Shown: piece by piece, positions 14,798 to 23,138 of the stretch
Position numbering within the stretch: the stretch's first letter is position 1
Layout of the letters: each line of letters starts with the position of its first letter
Assembly (NCBI GenBank): GCA_002337525.1
Contig: DDGG01000028.1
Coordinates: forward strand, 27,070-56,298
Direction of reading: 5' to 3'
From: Alphaproteobacteria bacterium UBA1908
Lineage (GTDB): Bacteria > Pseudomonadota > Alphaproteobacteria > Caedimonadales > UBA1908
DNA length: 29,229 nucleotides
The notes under the pieces: model-generated
Databases searched by the model: none
Told to the model about the DNA's origin: nothing
What the model saw: the letters and a program-made list of their open reading frames with translations, nothing else
Program-made: the position numbers and the translations under genes

Positions 14798-16690
14798 CTA
14801 GGCCAGAGCAGGCTGTGGAAGGTTTGCAACCAGACGAATTGATGCCGTTAGCTCTTCCAACTGGAAGTGTGGCCTCAAGAAAACCGTCGCTTTATAGCTA
14901 CCGGGCTTGCCTGGAACATCAACAACAGCAACGCGTGCTTCACGAAGTGGGAATTTCGCTTTTGAAACCTGATCTGAATAATCAGAAAGCAGGACATACT
15001 GGCTGATCCACTTGTTCATGTAGCGCTCAACGTCACCACGACTCATAAAGCTACCAATCTTGTCTCGCATGATCGCTTTGATGTAGTGGGCAAAACGAGA
15101 CGCTGCCAGGATATAGGACAGTCGGGCTGAAAGCGCTGCATTGGCATTTGCTTCTGCCAGATTGTAATGCTTTGGCTTTTGTGCCGTCTGAGATCCAAAG
15201 AAAGCAGCATAGTCACGGTTTTTACAGTGGCAGAGAGGCAAGAAGCCAAGATCACTAAGTTCTTTCTCTCGACGATCACTAATCGCAACTTCTGTTGGAC
15301 ATTTTAATGCAACATCTCCGTCGGTTGTTTTGAACGTGTAATAGGGAAGGTCTTCAACCAAACCACCACCTTCAACACCACGAACAGCCGCAGGCCAACC
15401 GTAAAGCATTGCCGAGTTCATCACGCGCTGAGACATCGCCCACGCGGCATTACCCCAGCAGAACATGCTGTTATCAACCCCGTCAACAGACTCTTCGTAC
15501 TTTACACCATCGGCAGGGTTTGAATCTTCCCCATAGGGTGCCCGCATCAGGATGTGAGGGAGTGTCAGAGCGACATAACGGGAATCTTCGCTTTCACGGA
15601 AAGATTGCCATTTGCCAAGTTCTGTATTCTCGAAGATCAAAGATAGATCACGAGGCACGCCCAGGTTGGTAAAGCTGTCCAGATCAAAAAGATTCGGATT
15701 TGCTGCTGAAATAAAGGGTGCGTGTGACGCTGCAGCAACTTGAGCTATTTTTACCAAAAGCGCAAGGTCTGCTTGACTTCGACCAAATTCGAAATCACCC
15801 ATTAAGCAAGAGAAGGGTGCTCCACCAAAGGTACCGTATTCTTCTTCATAAATTTTCTTGAACATTTGGCTTTGATCAAACTCAATAGCTTTTTCAAGAT
15901 CATAACGAAGCTCGTCTTTCGTAATATTAAGAAGACGGATCTGGATACGAGCGCTTTCATCCACGTTTGTTACGAGGAAGAAAAGACCTCTCCAGGATGC
16001 TTCAAGGCTTTGGAAATCTGCATTGTGCAAGATTTCATCAAGCTGTGCGGAAATCAGTTTATCTAATGCAGCAATGCGTTGAGATACAAGGGCGATAGCG
16101 TCACCTGCTACTGAATCGTTGCCATCAAGCTGTGCCAGGAATTCCTGAACCAGTTCTTTTGCATACGGCGTTTGAGATTCATCGCGTGCCATTTTACCGT
16201 CAGTTGCAATCTTGCCTGCATCGGCTTTTTTATCTTTTTTCTCGATAACGCCATCAAGGGCCTTGTTCAAGTCTTCGTTACCGTCCAGTTTACCCAGCAA
16301 GTCATTCAGTTTGGTCCGACTTTCCATTAAGGTTTTTAAAGCTGGTACGTTCGCAATAATGCTTTTAGGCTCGAAGTCATCGATTGTGTTGAAGGTCAAA
16401 TCAATATTGAGTAGAGCGTTACCCCCACGAATCACATCTTTAACACGTGTCACCACACGTGGTGCGATAGATGTCATGATATCGTCATAGGTATCGCCTG
16501 CGATTTCAATAAATTTACGATCTTTTAGTGTGACACGCGCAATTGTTGATGCACCTGATAAATCTGAAAGAACCCCCAATACATAGGGAAGTTCTCGAGA
16601 CTCAACCGCGTCTCCAATCTCCACATCATAGGTAATTTGAACCCGTGGAGGGCGGATAACGTCGAGCAAATGTTGTGTACTTTGTCTCAT
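14798..16690 (-). CDS. tssBC: natural fusion of T6SS sheath proteins TssB and TssC
   Basis: 630 residues in one uninterrupted frame. Residues ~1-150 are TssB-like: RPPRVQITYDVEIGDAVE, then ELPYVLGVLSDLSG, TLKDRKFIEI, FNTIDDFEPKSI and LNDLLGKLDGNE. Residues ~152-172 are a Lys/Asp-rich linker (IEKKDKKADAGKIATDGK). From ~173 the protein is TssC: MARDESQTPYAKELVQEF, LEASWRGLFFLV, EFDQSQMFKKIYEEEYGTFG, SFRESEDSRYVALTLP, GVEGGGLVEDLP, DGDVALKCPTEVAISDRREK, RFAHYIKAIMRDKIGSFMSR and FLRPHFQLEELTASIRLVA. Normally tssB (~165 aa) and tssC (~490 aa) are separate genes whose products form heterodimers in the contractile sheath. Both are essentially complete here. The start ATG has an AAGGGGG ribosome site. 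Confidence 0.93.
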   Translation of the reverse strand: MRQSTQHLLDVIRPPRVQITYDVEIGDAVESRELPYVLGVLSDLSGASTIARVTLKDRKFIEIAGDTYDDIMTSIAPRVVTRVKDVIRGGNALLNIDLTFNTIDDFEPKSIIANVPALKTLMESRTKLNDLLGKLDGNEDLNKALDGVIEKKDKKADAGKIATDGKMARDESQTPYAKELVQEFLAQLDGNDSVAGDAIALVSQRIAALDKLISAQLDEILHNADFQSLEASWRGLFFLVTNVDESARIQIRLLNITKDELRYDLEKAIEFDQSQMFKKIYEEEYGTFGGAPFSCLMGDFEFGRSQADLALLVKIAQVAAASHAPFISAANPNLFDLDSFTNLGVPRDLSLIFENTELGKWQSFRESEDSRYVALTLPHILMRAPYGEDSNPADGVKYEESVDGVDNSMFCWGNAAWAMSQRVMNSAMLYGWPAAVRGVEGGGLVEDLPYYTFKTTDGDVALKCPTEVAISDRREKELSDLGFLPLCHCKNRDYAAFFGSQTAQKPKHYNLAEANANAALSARLSYILAASRFAHYIKAIMRDKIGSFMSRGDVERYMNKWISQYVLLSDYSDQVSKAKFPLREARVAVVDVPGKPGSYKATVFLRPHFQLEELTASIRLVANLPQPALA

Positions 16691-17175
16691 ATCTATAGTC
16701 CCCCTTTAATAATTAGCAACAGAGTTATTCAAGTTATTTGTGAATCCTCCTATTCCTAATTATTAAGCTTTTTCCTTAAAAAGAAGTAAATTTCATAAAT
16801 TTTTTCAAAAAAATATTTATACTTATATTTCAACAATAAAGTTAAATTTTTCTGATTGTAATTCAATAGCTTATGACTTTCTTCTTTTTGCTCCCCATTT
16901 TTTCCTGCTAACGTTTTGTTAAGGAAAAACTAGATTTTTGTTATACATTTCAAACTTTAATTAAATTATAATTAAGTATGAAATATATTTTATTAAAAAA
17001 GAATTAACATGAAAATGAAAGAAAAATCGTTCTTTTTAGAATTTTTATTGAAATAATAAATAAAATTTCCTTTTAGTCAAAATGTAAAAAATTATATTAA
17101 TTTGAATAAATATTGACAAGAATCTTTCTAAATGATTCAGTTGACTTATTGGTAAATAAATAAAAGAGAAATATT
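16691..17175. other. very AT-rich divergent intergenic region between tssBC and the toxin gene
   Basis: 485 nt with long A and T runs and no supported gene. TTGACA at 17113-17118 and TTGACT at 17141-17146 could be -35 elements for the toxin, but neither has a clear -10 at 16-18 nt. Composition is clearly more AT-rich than the flanking genes. Such a stretch could be a nucleoid-protein (silencing) target or a remnant of horizontal insertion. It should hold both divergent promoters. Confidence 0.5.
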
Positions 17176-18303
17176 ATGTTACTAAGCCGTTTTATGAAAA
17201 ACTTTATCTTATCTATTGGACTATTCAGTTACTTTAATATAGCTACTTCTTCGCATTTTGATGGGTTTCGTGATCAGGTTATTTTGCTTGAGTTCAAATC
17301 TTCCAATCAATATTTGCACGTCGGTAATGATTCTACTATCAAACTTGAGCACCATGATTTACCAGAAAACCCAAGTAAATACTCGATGTGGTATATTGAA
17401 CCTCTGGATGATAAAAATTTTGCTTTATATTCGGTCAAATCAAAACATTATCTTAGAAAACAACCAAATTCATCCGTTGGTTTAGGGTCAAGAGGAGAAG
17501 ATGCACACTGGGTTGTATCCGCTAATGGCAATTTAACCTATTCTTTCCAGAACAAAAAAAATGGTAAATTCCTTAATGGTTCAAAAAGTGATTCAACTGT
17601 AAGCCTTGGAGATGAACCTGATAAATGGCATATTCATCAAGCTTACTTTCAGCCTTATTATAGACTTGAAGCATTTCTTAATGGATTCACTTTTACTTCT
17701 AATTTAGAAACGTTATTTGAGTCATTTGGTTCAGTTGTTTTTGTTGCTAATGCCATTTTTCAAATTGATCAAGAATCCGTAGGCAGCCGAGTTCAACATT
17801 CATATGAAGATTCTCATACTGAAAGTTTTGCATGGGGCCTTAATGAAACACTGGGTATTGGTGCTTTATTAAAAGCAACAGCAAAAATTCCTTTATTTGG
17901 AGGCTTGGAAACAACAGCTACAGTGGATACAACTCTTGGCTCACATCAAGACTGGACTAAAGAAGATAGTAGAACTATGTCTTACACTGCCTGGATCACC
18001 CCTAATAGTTCAGGAACATATGAAATGAGTTGCTCTTTAAAAATGTTACAAAATGCAACCATGCCTTTCACAGCAGAAGCCAGACTCCAGGCCCAAGCGA
18101 TAGATAAGGAAGGTAATGTTCTACCCGGCAAATTTGCCCCTCCTCAAGTTATTAAAGAGTTTTTTAAAAAAGCAGGATGTCATTATAGCTTTAGTGGTTC
18201 CATTGATAGTGACGTATCAGTTACAATTCCCGTCACGGGTAACATGACAGCAACGTATGCATTAAGCTCCGTAACGACTATAAATAAAAAAGTAGATGGC
18301 TAA
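17176..18303 (+). CDS. secreted beta-trefoil plus aerolysin-like pore-forming toxin
   Basis: 375 residues. A signal peptide is visible (KNFILSIGLFSYFNIATSS; cleavage near residue 26). Residues ~33-155 contain three ~40-residue repeats with the pattern F/L-x-S-x(3)-YL...W, for example LYSVKSKHYLRKQPNSSVGL and FQNKKNGKFLNGSKSDSTVS. This suggests a fascin/agglutinin-like beta-trefoil that may bind glycans. The second half resembles aerolysin/ETX-MTX2-type pore formers: a Ser/Thr-rich amphipathic stretch (SFAWGLNETLGIGALLKATA, then IPLFGGLETTATVD), YTAWITPNSSGTYE as the proline-containing turn, and MPFTAEARLQA. Two cysteines (near residues 287 and 337) could pair. It is divergent from the T6SS sheath gene and has its own terminator. 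The start may be ATG 17176 or 17194. Membrane pore formation is inferred from fold resemblance. Confidence 0.7.
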   Translation: MLLSRFMKNFILSIGLFSYFNIATSSHFDGFRDQVILLEFKSSNQYLHVGNDSTIKLEHHDLPENPSKYSMWYIEPLDDKNFALYSVKSKHYLRKQPNSSVGLGSRGEDAHWVVSANGNLTYSFQNKKNGKFLNGSKSDSTVSLGDEPDKWHIHQAYFQPYYRLEAFLNGFTFTSNLETLFESFGSVVFVANAIFQIDQESVGSRVQHSYEDSHTESFAWGLNETLGIGALLKATAKIPLFGGLETTATVDTTLGSHQDWTKEDSRTMSYTAWITPNSSGTYEMSCSLKMLQNATMPFTAEARLQAQAIDKEGNVLPGKFAPPQVIKEFFKKAGCHYSFSGSIDSDVSVTIPVTGNMTATYALSSVTTINKKVDG

Positions 18304-18331
18304 AAACTATTGAAGTAAACTATATTTTTCC

Positions 18332-18370
18332 AGGTGTCTCATGAAACTTAATTTTGGGACACCTTCTTTT
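18332..18370 (+). terminator. intrinsic terminator of the toxin gene
   Basis: AGGTGTCTC (18332-18340) pairs with GGGACACCT (18356-18364), with one G-T pair, across a 15-nt loop. It is followed by TCTTTTGTT. It begins about 30 nt after the toxin stop and makes that gene a single transcription unit. Confidence 0.8.
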
Positions 18371-18498
18371 GTTACAATAATATTGAGTCATCCCTTCTGT
18401 AAAGGTTCTTTCAGTTATTACAAGTCTTTTTGATAAAGTGAGATCTATAAAAATGATCGGATTTTTCTTGCTTTTTTAATTTTTATGATTAAGTAACA

Positions 18499-19020
18499 GT
18501 GTATATGATCCTTAATATTCAAATTAAAATGGTCCGATACTTTTTTCTTTTCTTTTTTGTCCCATGTTTGTTGTTTGCGTCTGATGAAATGATCCCTGTG
18601 ACAGGTCAAGAAGGCTCATTTGCAAAGCGATACCCCCTGAATATTTTGGTTGTTGATGACAGTTCTGTGAACAGACTTGTTGCCAAAGCTCTTTTACAAA
18701 AAAAGCTTGGATATAAAATAAAAAGCGCTGCATCCGGAGAAAAGGCTATAAATCTATGTTGTCAGACATCCTTTGATTTGGTTCTGATGGATTTGTATAT
18801 GGGATATGAAAATGGATACGATACTGCCAGGGCTATCCTTTCGAATACTCCCGAGGGAACAACACAGCCACACATTTATGCCTACTCTTCAGGCAATAAA
18901 GAAGAATGTCTTCCAGAATGTCTGGGATCTGGTATCAGGGGTTTTATTCTTAAACCTCAACGACCAGAATTCTTCAAAAGCTTCTTACAAGAATTTTATG
19001 AGCATAGAGTCCAACCCTGA
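18499..19020 (+). CDS. single receiver domain preceded by a signal peptide
   Basis: 173 residues. The C-terminal ~120 form a complete CheY-like receiver: acidic pair in LNILVVDDSSVNR, acceptor Asp in FDLVLMDLYMGYENGYD, a Ser in the conserved switch position (YAYSS) and Lys in GFILKPQ. There is no output domain. Unusually, the receiver is preceded by a hydrophobic leader (MVRYFFLFFFVPCLLFASDE) that looks like a signal peptide or a single membrane anchor. Phosphotransfer in the periplasm would be unexpected, so the leader may act as an inner-membrane tether, or the true start may be internal. ATG 18529 is more likely than GTG 18499, though neither has a good ribosome site. It lies downstream of the toxin but is separated by a terminator. 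Confidence 0.7.
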   Translation: MYMILNIQIKMVRYFFLFFFVPCLLFASDEMIPVTGQEGSFAKRYPLNILVVDDSSVNRLVAKALLQKKLGYKIKSAASGEKAINLCCQTSFDLVLMDLYMGYENGYDTARAILSNTPEGTTQPHIYAYSSGNKEECLPECLGSGIRGFILKPQRPEFFKSFLQEFYEHRVQP

Positions 19021-19074
19021 GATAAGCGAGACAAAGGCACCCGGACTCTTGGTAAAATCGAAATATCGTCTTTA

Positions 19075-19293
19075 CTATTTGGATCGAAAGGTAATACGTC
19101 CCTTTGTTAAATCATATGGTGTCATCTCAACCGTCACTTTATCACCTGCCAGAACACGAATTCTGTTTTTGCGCATTTTTCCAGACATATGGGCCAAAAC
19201 AATATGACCATTTTCAAGAGTTACACGAAACATCGCATTGGGTAAGACTTCTGTGATAACGCCTGAAAATTCAATTAAGTCTTCTTTTGACAT
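19075..19293 (-). CDS. infA: translation initiation factor IF-1
   Basis: 72 residues, the exact family length. It is an S1/OB-fold protein that occupies the 30S A site during initiation. The sequence reads MSKEDLIEFSGVITEVLPNA at the N-terminus, then FRVTLENGHIVLAHMSGKMR, and NRIRVLAGDKVTVEMTPYDL, matching IF-1 throughout, and ends GRITFRSK. A ribosome site AGAGG precedes the ATG, and a 16-nt dyad TTAACATTATTGTTAA lies at 19311-19326 in its leader. It converges with the receiver gene across 54 nt. Confidence 0.97.
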   Translation of the reverse strand: MSKEDLIEFSGVITEVLPNAMFRVTLENGHIVLAHMSGKMRKNRIRVLAGDKVTVEMTPYDLTKGRITFRSK

Positions 19294-19643
19294 CTTTTAT
19301 TAACCTCTTTTTAACATTATTGTTAAGAAAACCGCTCTTTGGGTTCTCTGTCTTATCTCATAAGACCTTATCCCTGACTTCTGATTTTGAGCTCTGAGAA
19401 ATCCAGGTCTCCTGAATTCATACGTTTTACCGGGTAGTCGGGCTACAAGAATTCAAGTTTTTTACAGATTACAGACATTAGTGTATAGTCTATTTTGTAA
19501 CAAAAGCCAAGGTTAGGATAAAAATGTCATTTTAAGAGAAAAGCACTCACTGTTTTTCCAAAGTTAAAAGGGAAAAGCAATAAATAAAAAAGTAAGGTTC
19601 TGGCACGTGAATAACCAAAAATAATAAATCAGGAAAAATAATA
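19294..19643. other. divergent gap between infA and the DUF599 gene
   Basis: 350 nt with no supported coding sequence. It contains the small dyad at 19311-19326 in the infA leader and the promoter at 19461-19489 pointing right. The transcript from that promoter would carry a leader of about 150 nt whose function, if any, I cannot identify. Confidence 0.5.
19461..19489 (+). promoter_or_regulatory. promoter of the DUF599 gene
   Basis: TTTACA (19461-19466) and TATAGT (19484-19489) with exactly 17 nt between them, in the gap upstream of 19644. Consensus match only. Confidence 0.6.
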
Positions 19644-20381
19644 ATGTCTTTTGAATATCTTTTTGATATTACCTGGCGGCAAATTGAAAAGTCGCCTTTT
19701 GAGCTCTTGGCTTTTAGCTGGTTTTTATTTTGCTGGTTTGGTTACAATGTTATTATCGATAACTTTCTTCGAAGCTCCCGTGGTTTAAGTTCGCGGATGC
19801 ATCTCTACCGTGTACAATGGATGACCTCTGCTCTTTCGCGTGATAATCGGGTCCTGGACGTTAATATTCTTAGAAATTTGCAAAGTAGCATGTCCTTTTT
19901 TGCCTCAACCTCTATTCTTATTCTTGCAGGCCTTCTGGCCCTGCTGGGGGCCAGTAACCAGGCCTTGATTATCATTAAACAGATTCCCTTTGCTGTGATC
20001 CCCCCCAAAATTATATGGTACCTGAAGATCTTTCTTTTGGTTTTTCTATTTATTTATAGCTTCTTTAAAATGACCTGGTCTCTTCGACAATTGAATTATA
20101 CGTGTATTCTGGTTGGTGCCATGCCTCCTCAAAACAAGGAGTCTTCAGATGATTTTATTCCCACAGCGCGACGAGCCGCTATGATTGGCACAATGGCCGC
20201 CAAAGAAATGAATCGGGGCCTTCGTGCCTATTATTTTGCCATTGCTGTTCTGTCTTGGTTTGTCAGCCCTATGTTGTTTATCATTTCAACAGGACTGGTT
20301 GTGTATGTTCTTTATCGTCGGGAATTCCGCTCGCAAATTGTTAACATTCTATCAACTCAGTCATCAAGTGGATCCGACTGA
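19644..20381 (+). CDS. DUF599 family integral membrane protein
   Basis: 245 residues with about four hydrophobic segments (near 17-40, 88-110, 123-146 and 198-228). The family features are the FGYNVIIDNFLRS stretch after the first helix, a basic loop HLYRVQWMTSALSRDNRVLDV near residue 53, SMSFFASTSILILAG near 83, and FSFFKMTWSLRQLNY-like residues near 140, followed by an amphipathic segment (AAKEMNRGLRAYYFA). DUF599 proteins are common in alphaproteobacteria and have no assigned activity. The ATG follows a weak GGAAAAATAATA leader. It precedes fliI by 165 nt on the same strand. Confidence 0.82.
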   Translation: MSFEYLFDITWRQIEKSPFELLAFSWFLFCWFGYNVIIDNFLRSSRGLSSRMHLYRVQWMTSALSRDNRVLDVNILRNLQSSMSFFASTSILILAGLLALLGASNQALIIIKQIPFAVIPPKIIWYLKIFLLVFLFIYSFFKMTWSLRQLNYTCILVGAMPPQNKESSDDFIPTARRAAMIGTMAAKEMNRGLRAYYFAIAVLSWFVSPMLFIISTGLVVYVLYRREFRSQIVNILSTQSSSGSD

Positions 20382-20546
20382 TTCAACGAGCGACAAAGTG
20401 ACTTTCAGGATCAAGGAAAAACTTTCCCGTAAAATTGTGAAAATCGTAACATAGAGACCTTCTTATCCGTTGTTCGGGTTATTGTGATTGCGTCTCTTTT
20501 GTGAAGGCGTTAAACTTGGAAGATACAAGAATAACAGGGATTTTTA

Positions 20547-21878
20547 GTGCGTAGTGTTCTGTCAGAAATTGACTCTATTGATTCTCTTCGTCGTTTTGGA
20601 GAGGTGAAAAGTGTTGTCGGTCCTCTTTTACAGGTCACAGGCCTGCAAGAATATCTTTCTGTAGGTAGTTTGTGCGAACTTCATCCCAAAGACTGTTCTT
20701 CCTTTTATGCCGAAGTTGTAGGTTTTCAGGATGAGGTAAGCCTTTTGATGCCTTTCGCGTCCCATGAAGGAGTGCGTCCCAAAACAAGGGTTGATTTCCA
20801 CACGAATGATATGAAGCTCGCCCCTCACCCTAGTTGGCTTGGGCGTGTTTTAAACGGATATGGGAAAGCGATTGATGGAAAAGGTCCCTTGCTCCAGGGG
20901 CATGAACAGTATTCAACACGATCATCCCCTCCGCCAGCCCATCAACGTAGCCTGGTTAAAGATCGTCTGGATTTGGGTCTGAAAGCCATGAACACGTTTC
21001 TGACATGTTGTAAGGGCCAACGTATGGGTATTTTTGCAGGTTCTGGCGTTGGTAAATCTGTCCTTCTTGCCCAAATTGCAAAGTTCACGGAAGCGGATGT
21101 TATCGTTATCGGTCTTATCGGGGAGCGTGGACGCGAAGTTCGTGAATTTATTGAGGATCACTTGGGTGAAGAAGGAATGAAACGCGCTGTAGTTGTCGTT
21201 GCGACCTCTGATGAGCCTGCTCCCATGCGTCGGCAAGCTGCCTATGTAACGCTTACAGTTGCAGAGGCTTTCCGTAATGAGGGACTCTCTGTTTTATGCT
21301 TGATGGATAGTGTAACCCGTTTTGCAATGGCTTTGCGGGAAATTGGCCTTGCTGCTGGCGAACCTCCTGCCAGCAAAGGGTATACTCCTGGTGTTTTTGC
21401 CGAATTACCGCGTCTTCTGGAACGATCCGGGCCTGGTCTTCAAAATCAGAATCAGGGGAGTATCACTGGCCTGTTTACCGTCCTTGTTGAAGGAGACGAC
21501 CATAATGAACCTGTTTCAGATGCCGTGAGGGGAATTGTTGATGGTCATATTGTTCTTGACCGACAGATTGCAGAGCGAGGACGCTTCCCTGCCATTAATA
21601 TTTTACGCAGTATTTCGCGAATGGTTCCCAAGTGTCACACAGAAATTGAGCAAAAAATTGTAATAAAAGCCCGTGCTCTTCTATCTGCCTATGATGACAT
21701 GGCAGATATGATCCGTCTGGGTGCCTATAAAAAAGGCAGTGATCCCGTAACAGATGAAGCCATCAAGTACCACGAGGCTCTTCATACTTTTCTGTCACAA
21801 AAACCTGATGAACAAGTTACTTTAAAAGATAGTTTTCTGGCTCTTGCAAAAATTCTGGATGGTGCGCAAGACTCATGA
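20547..21878 (+). CDS. fliI: flagellar export ATPase FliI
   Basis: 443 residues. FliI is the cytoplasmic hexameric ATPase of the flagellar type III export gate, related to F1-beta. Seen: the N-terminal beta-barrel region to ~residue 95, RVLNGYGKAIDGKGPL near 100, the family signature PPPAHQRSLVKDRLDLGLKA near 128, Walker A AGSGVGKS at 164-171, the catalytic LIGERGREVREFIED near 190, Walker B VLCLMDSVTRFAMALREIGL near 250, and the C-terminal LLSAYDDMADMIRLGAYKKG. The TFLTCCKGQRMGIFAGSGVG block favours flagellar FliI over virulence-type SctN. The start is a GTG with AGGGA 7 nt upstream. Its stop overlaps the fliJ start (ATGA), so the two are translationally coupled. Confidence 0.93.
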   Translation: MRSVLSEIDSIDSLRRFGEVKSVVGPLLQVTGLQEYLSVGSLCELHPKDCSSFYAEVVGFQDEVSLLMPFASHEGVRPKTRVDFHTNDMKLAPHPSWLGRVLNGYGKAIDGKGPLLQGHEQYSTRSSPPPAHQRSLVKDRLDLGLKAMNTFLTCCKGQRMGIFAGSGVGKSVLLAQIAKFTEADVIVIGLIGERGREVREFIEDHLGEEGMKRAVVVVATSDEPAPMRRQAAYVTLTVAEAFRNEGLSVLCLMDSVTRFAMALREIGLAAGEPPASKGYTPGVFAELPRLLERSGPGLQNQNQGSITGLFTVLVEGDDHNEPVSDAVRGIVDGHIVLDRQIAERGRFPAINILRSISRMVPKCHTEIEQKIVIKARALLSAYDDMADMIRLGAYKKGSDPVTDEAIKYHEALHTFLSQKPDEQVTLKDSFLALAKILDGAQDS

Positions 21879-22291
21879 AGAAGTTTAAAACTCTTGAGAA
21901 ACTGATCCGTTTTAAATCAAAAATGCTTGATGAACGAAAGCAGTTTGTTGGAAAACTGATCGCACGCGTCTCAGATGTTGAAATTGAAATCACCCGGTAC
22001 CGCACAGAACTTGCCAACGAACAAAAAGCAGCTTTGGATAGTGTTGATGCAATGATGGCCTGCACTGAATATACGGCCCTTGTGATTGAGAAAATTGAAC
22101 GTTTAGAGCGCTTGCGCCGAGAGGCAGAAACACAGCTTCAACGAGAACAGGACAAACTCATGGAACTTTATGCTGATTTACAATCTCACGAAAAAGTTCT
22201 TACCATCGCAAAAACAGAGCATGAAAAGGCTCTTGAGAAAAAAGATCAAAATAATCTAGATGATTTATATGGGCGAAAGCATTCTTTTTAG
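21875..22291 (+). CDS. fliJ: FliJ-like flagellar export chaperone/stalk protein
   Basis: 138 residues, highly charged and almost entirely coiled coil, with heptad-like Leu/Ile spacing from MKKFKTLEKLIRFKSKMLDE to EKALEKKDQ. FliJ inserts into the FliI hexamer as a gamma-subunit-like stalk and escorts chaperones. Sequence conservation in this family is poor. The call rests on length, coiled coil, the N-terminal LIRFKSKMLDE pattern and the 4-nt ATGA overlap with fliI. Confidence 0.8.
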   Translation: MKKFKTLEKLIRFKSKMLDERKQFVGKLIARVSDVEIEITRYRTELANEQKAALDSVDAMMACTEYTALVIEKIERLERLRREAETQLQREQDKLMELYADLQSHEKVLTIAKTEHEKALEKKDQNNLDDLYGRKHSF

Positions 22292-22410
22292 GTAATAAAC
22301 CTTGAATTGAATGCCTGAACTTGCTAAGGATCACCCATTATATAAATTTTTCTTAAGATAAAAGTATTTCCTTCGCCTTTTACATCTGGAAACTGTAAAA
22401 AATTAAAAGT

Positions 22411-23121
22411 ATGACTTACCAAAATTCTGATCATTTTTATGGACGTCGCAAGGGACGTCCTGTGCGTGTCAAAAAAACACGGCTTCTTGAAACTATTCTG
22501 CCGAACCTTGCTGTTGATCTTGACGAGGGAAAAGTTCTCCTGGATCCTCAGGATCTATTTTCTTTTTCTCCTAAAGAAATTTGGCTGGAAATTGGTTTTG
22601 GGGGGGGAGAACATTTGGCTGAACTGGCTTCACAGAACCCGCAAGTTGGTTTTATTGGCTGTGAAGTGTTTCTCAATGGCATTGCCTCTTTTCTAGAATA
22701 CCATGAAGCCAGGCAGCTTGCTAACGTTCGGCTTTTTACTCATGATGCTCGTTTTCTCCTCTGTGCTTTAAAGCCTGACAGTCTTGCTAAAGTAATGATC
22801 ATGTTTCCTGATCCCTGGCCCAAGGCACGCCATAATAAACGTCGCCTTGTTCAGAAAAAAACTCTGGAACAGCTATCAGCTCTTCTTGTTTCTGGAGGCG
22901 AATTGCGTCTTGCCAGTGATCATGAAGACTATATTGCCTGGATGAAGGCGGAAATAGAGAAAGTGGCTTCTTTACATTTACCCACTGGAAAAACTTTTTC
23001 TGATTGCCAGAAGAAACCTGATAGTTGGCCCGGCACACGATATGAGCAAAAAGCCCTTGCGCAAAAAATAGAATGTACTTATTTCTCGCTTATTAATGAG
23101 CCTTCTACAGCTGTTATTTAG
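22411..23121 (+). CDS. trmB: tRNA (guanine-N7-)-methyltransferase
   Basis: 236 residues. TrmB makes m7G46 in the tRNA variable loop using SAM. Motifs: YGRRKGRPVR near the N-terminus, the SAM-binding WLEIGFGGGEHLAELA near residue 60, GFIGCEVFLNGIASFL near 85, VMIMFPDPWPKARHNKRRLV near 128 (the diagnostic PDPWPKxRHxKRR), GGELRLASDHEDYIAWM near 165, and TRYEQKALAQ near the C-terminus. Full length. It follows fliJ by 119 nt and is probably transcribed with it or from a weak local promoter. Its 3' end abuts the tandem repeat array. Confidence 0.96.
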   Translation: MTYQNSDHFYGRRKGRPVRVKKTRLLETILPNLAVDLDEGKVLLDPQDLFSFSPKEIWLEIGFGGGEHLAELASQNPQVGFIGCEVFLNGIASFLEYHEARQLANVRLFTHDARFLLCALKPDSLAKVMIMFPDPWPKARHNKRRLVQKKTLEQLSALLVSGGELRLASDHEDYIAWMKAEIEKVASLHLPTGKTFSDCQKKPDSWPGTRYEQKALAQKIECTYFSLINEPSTAVI

Positions 23122-23138
23122 AAGGAATAACTTCCTCG

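Noticed and set aside
20547..21878. Virulence type III secretion ATPase (SctN) instead of FliI
   Set aside because: Sequence blocks match flagellar FliI, and a FliJ-like partner follows. No injectisome genes are nearby.
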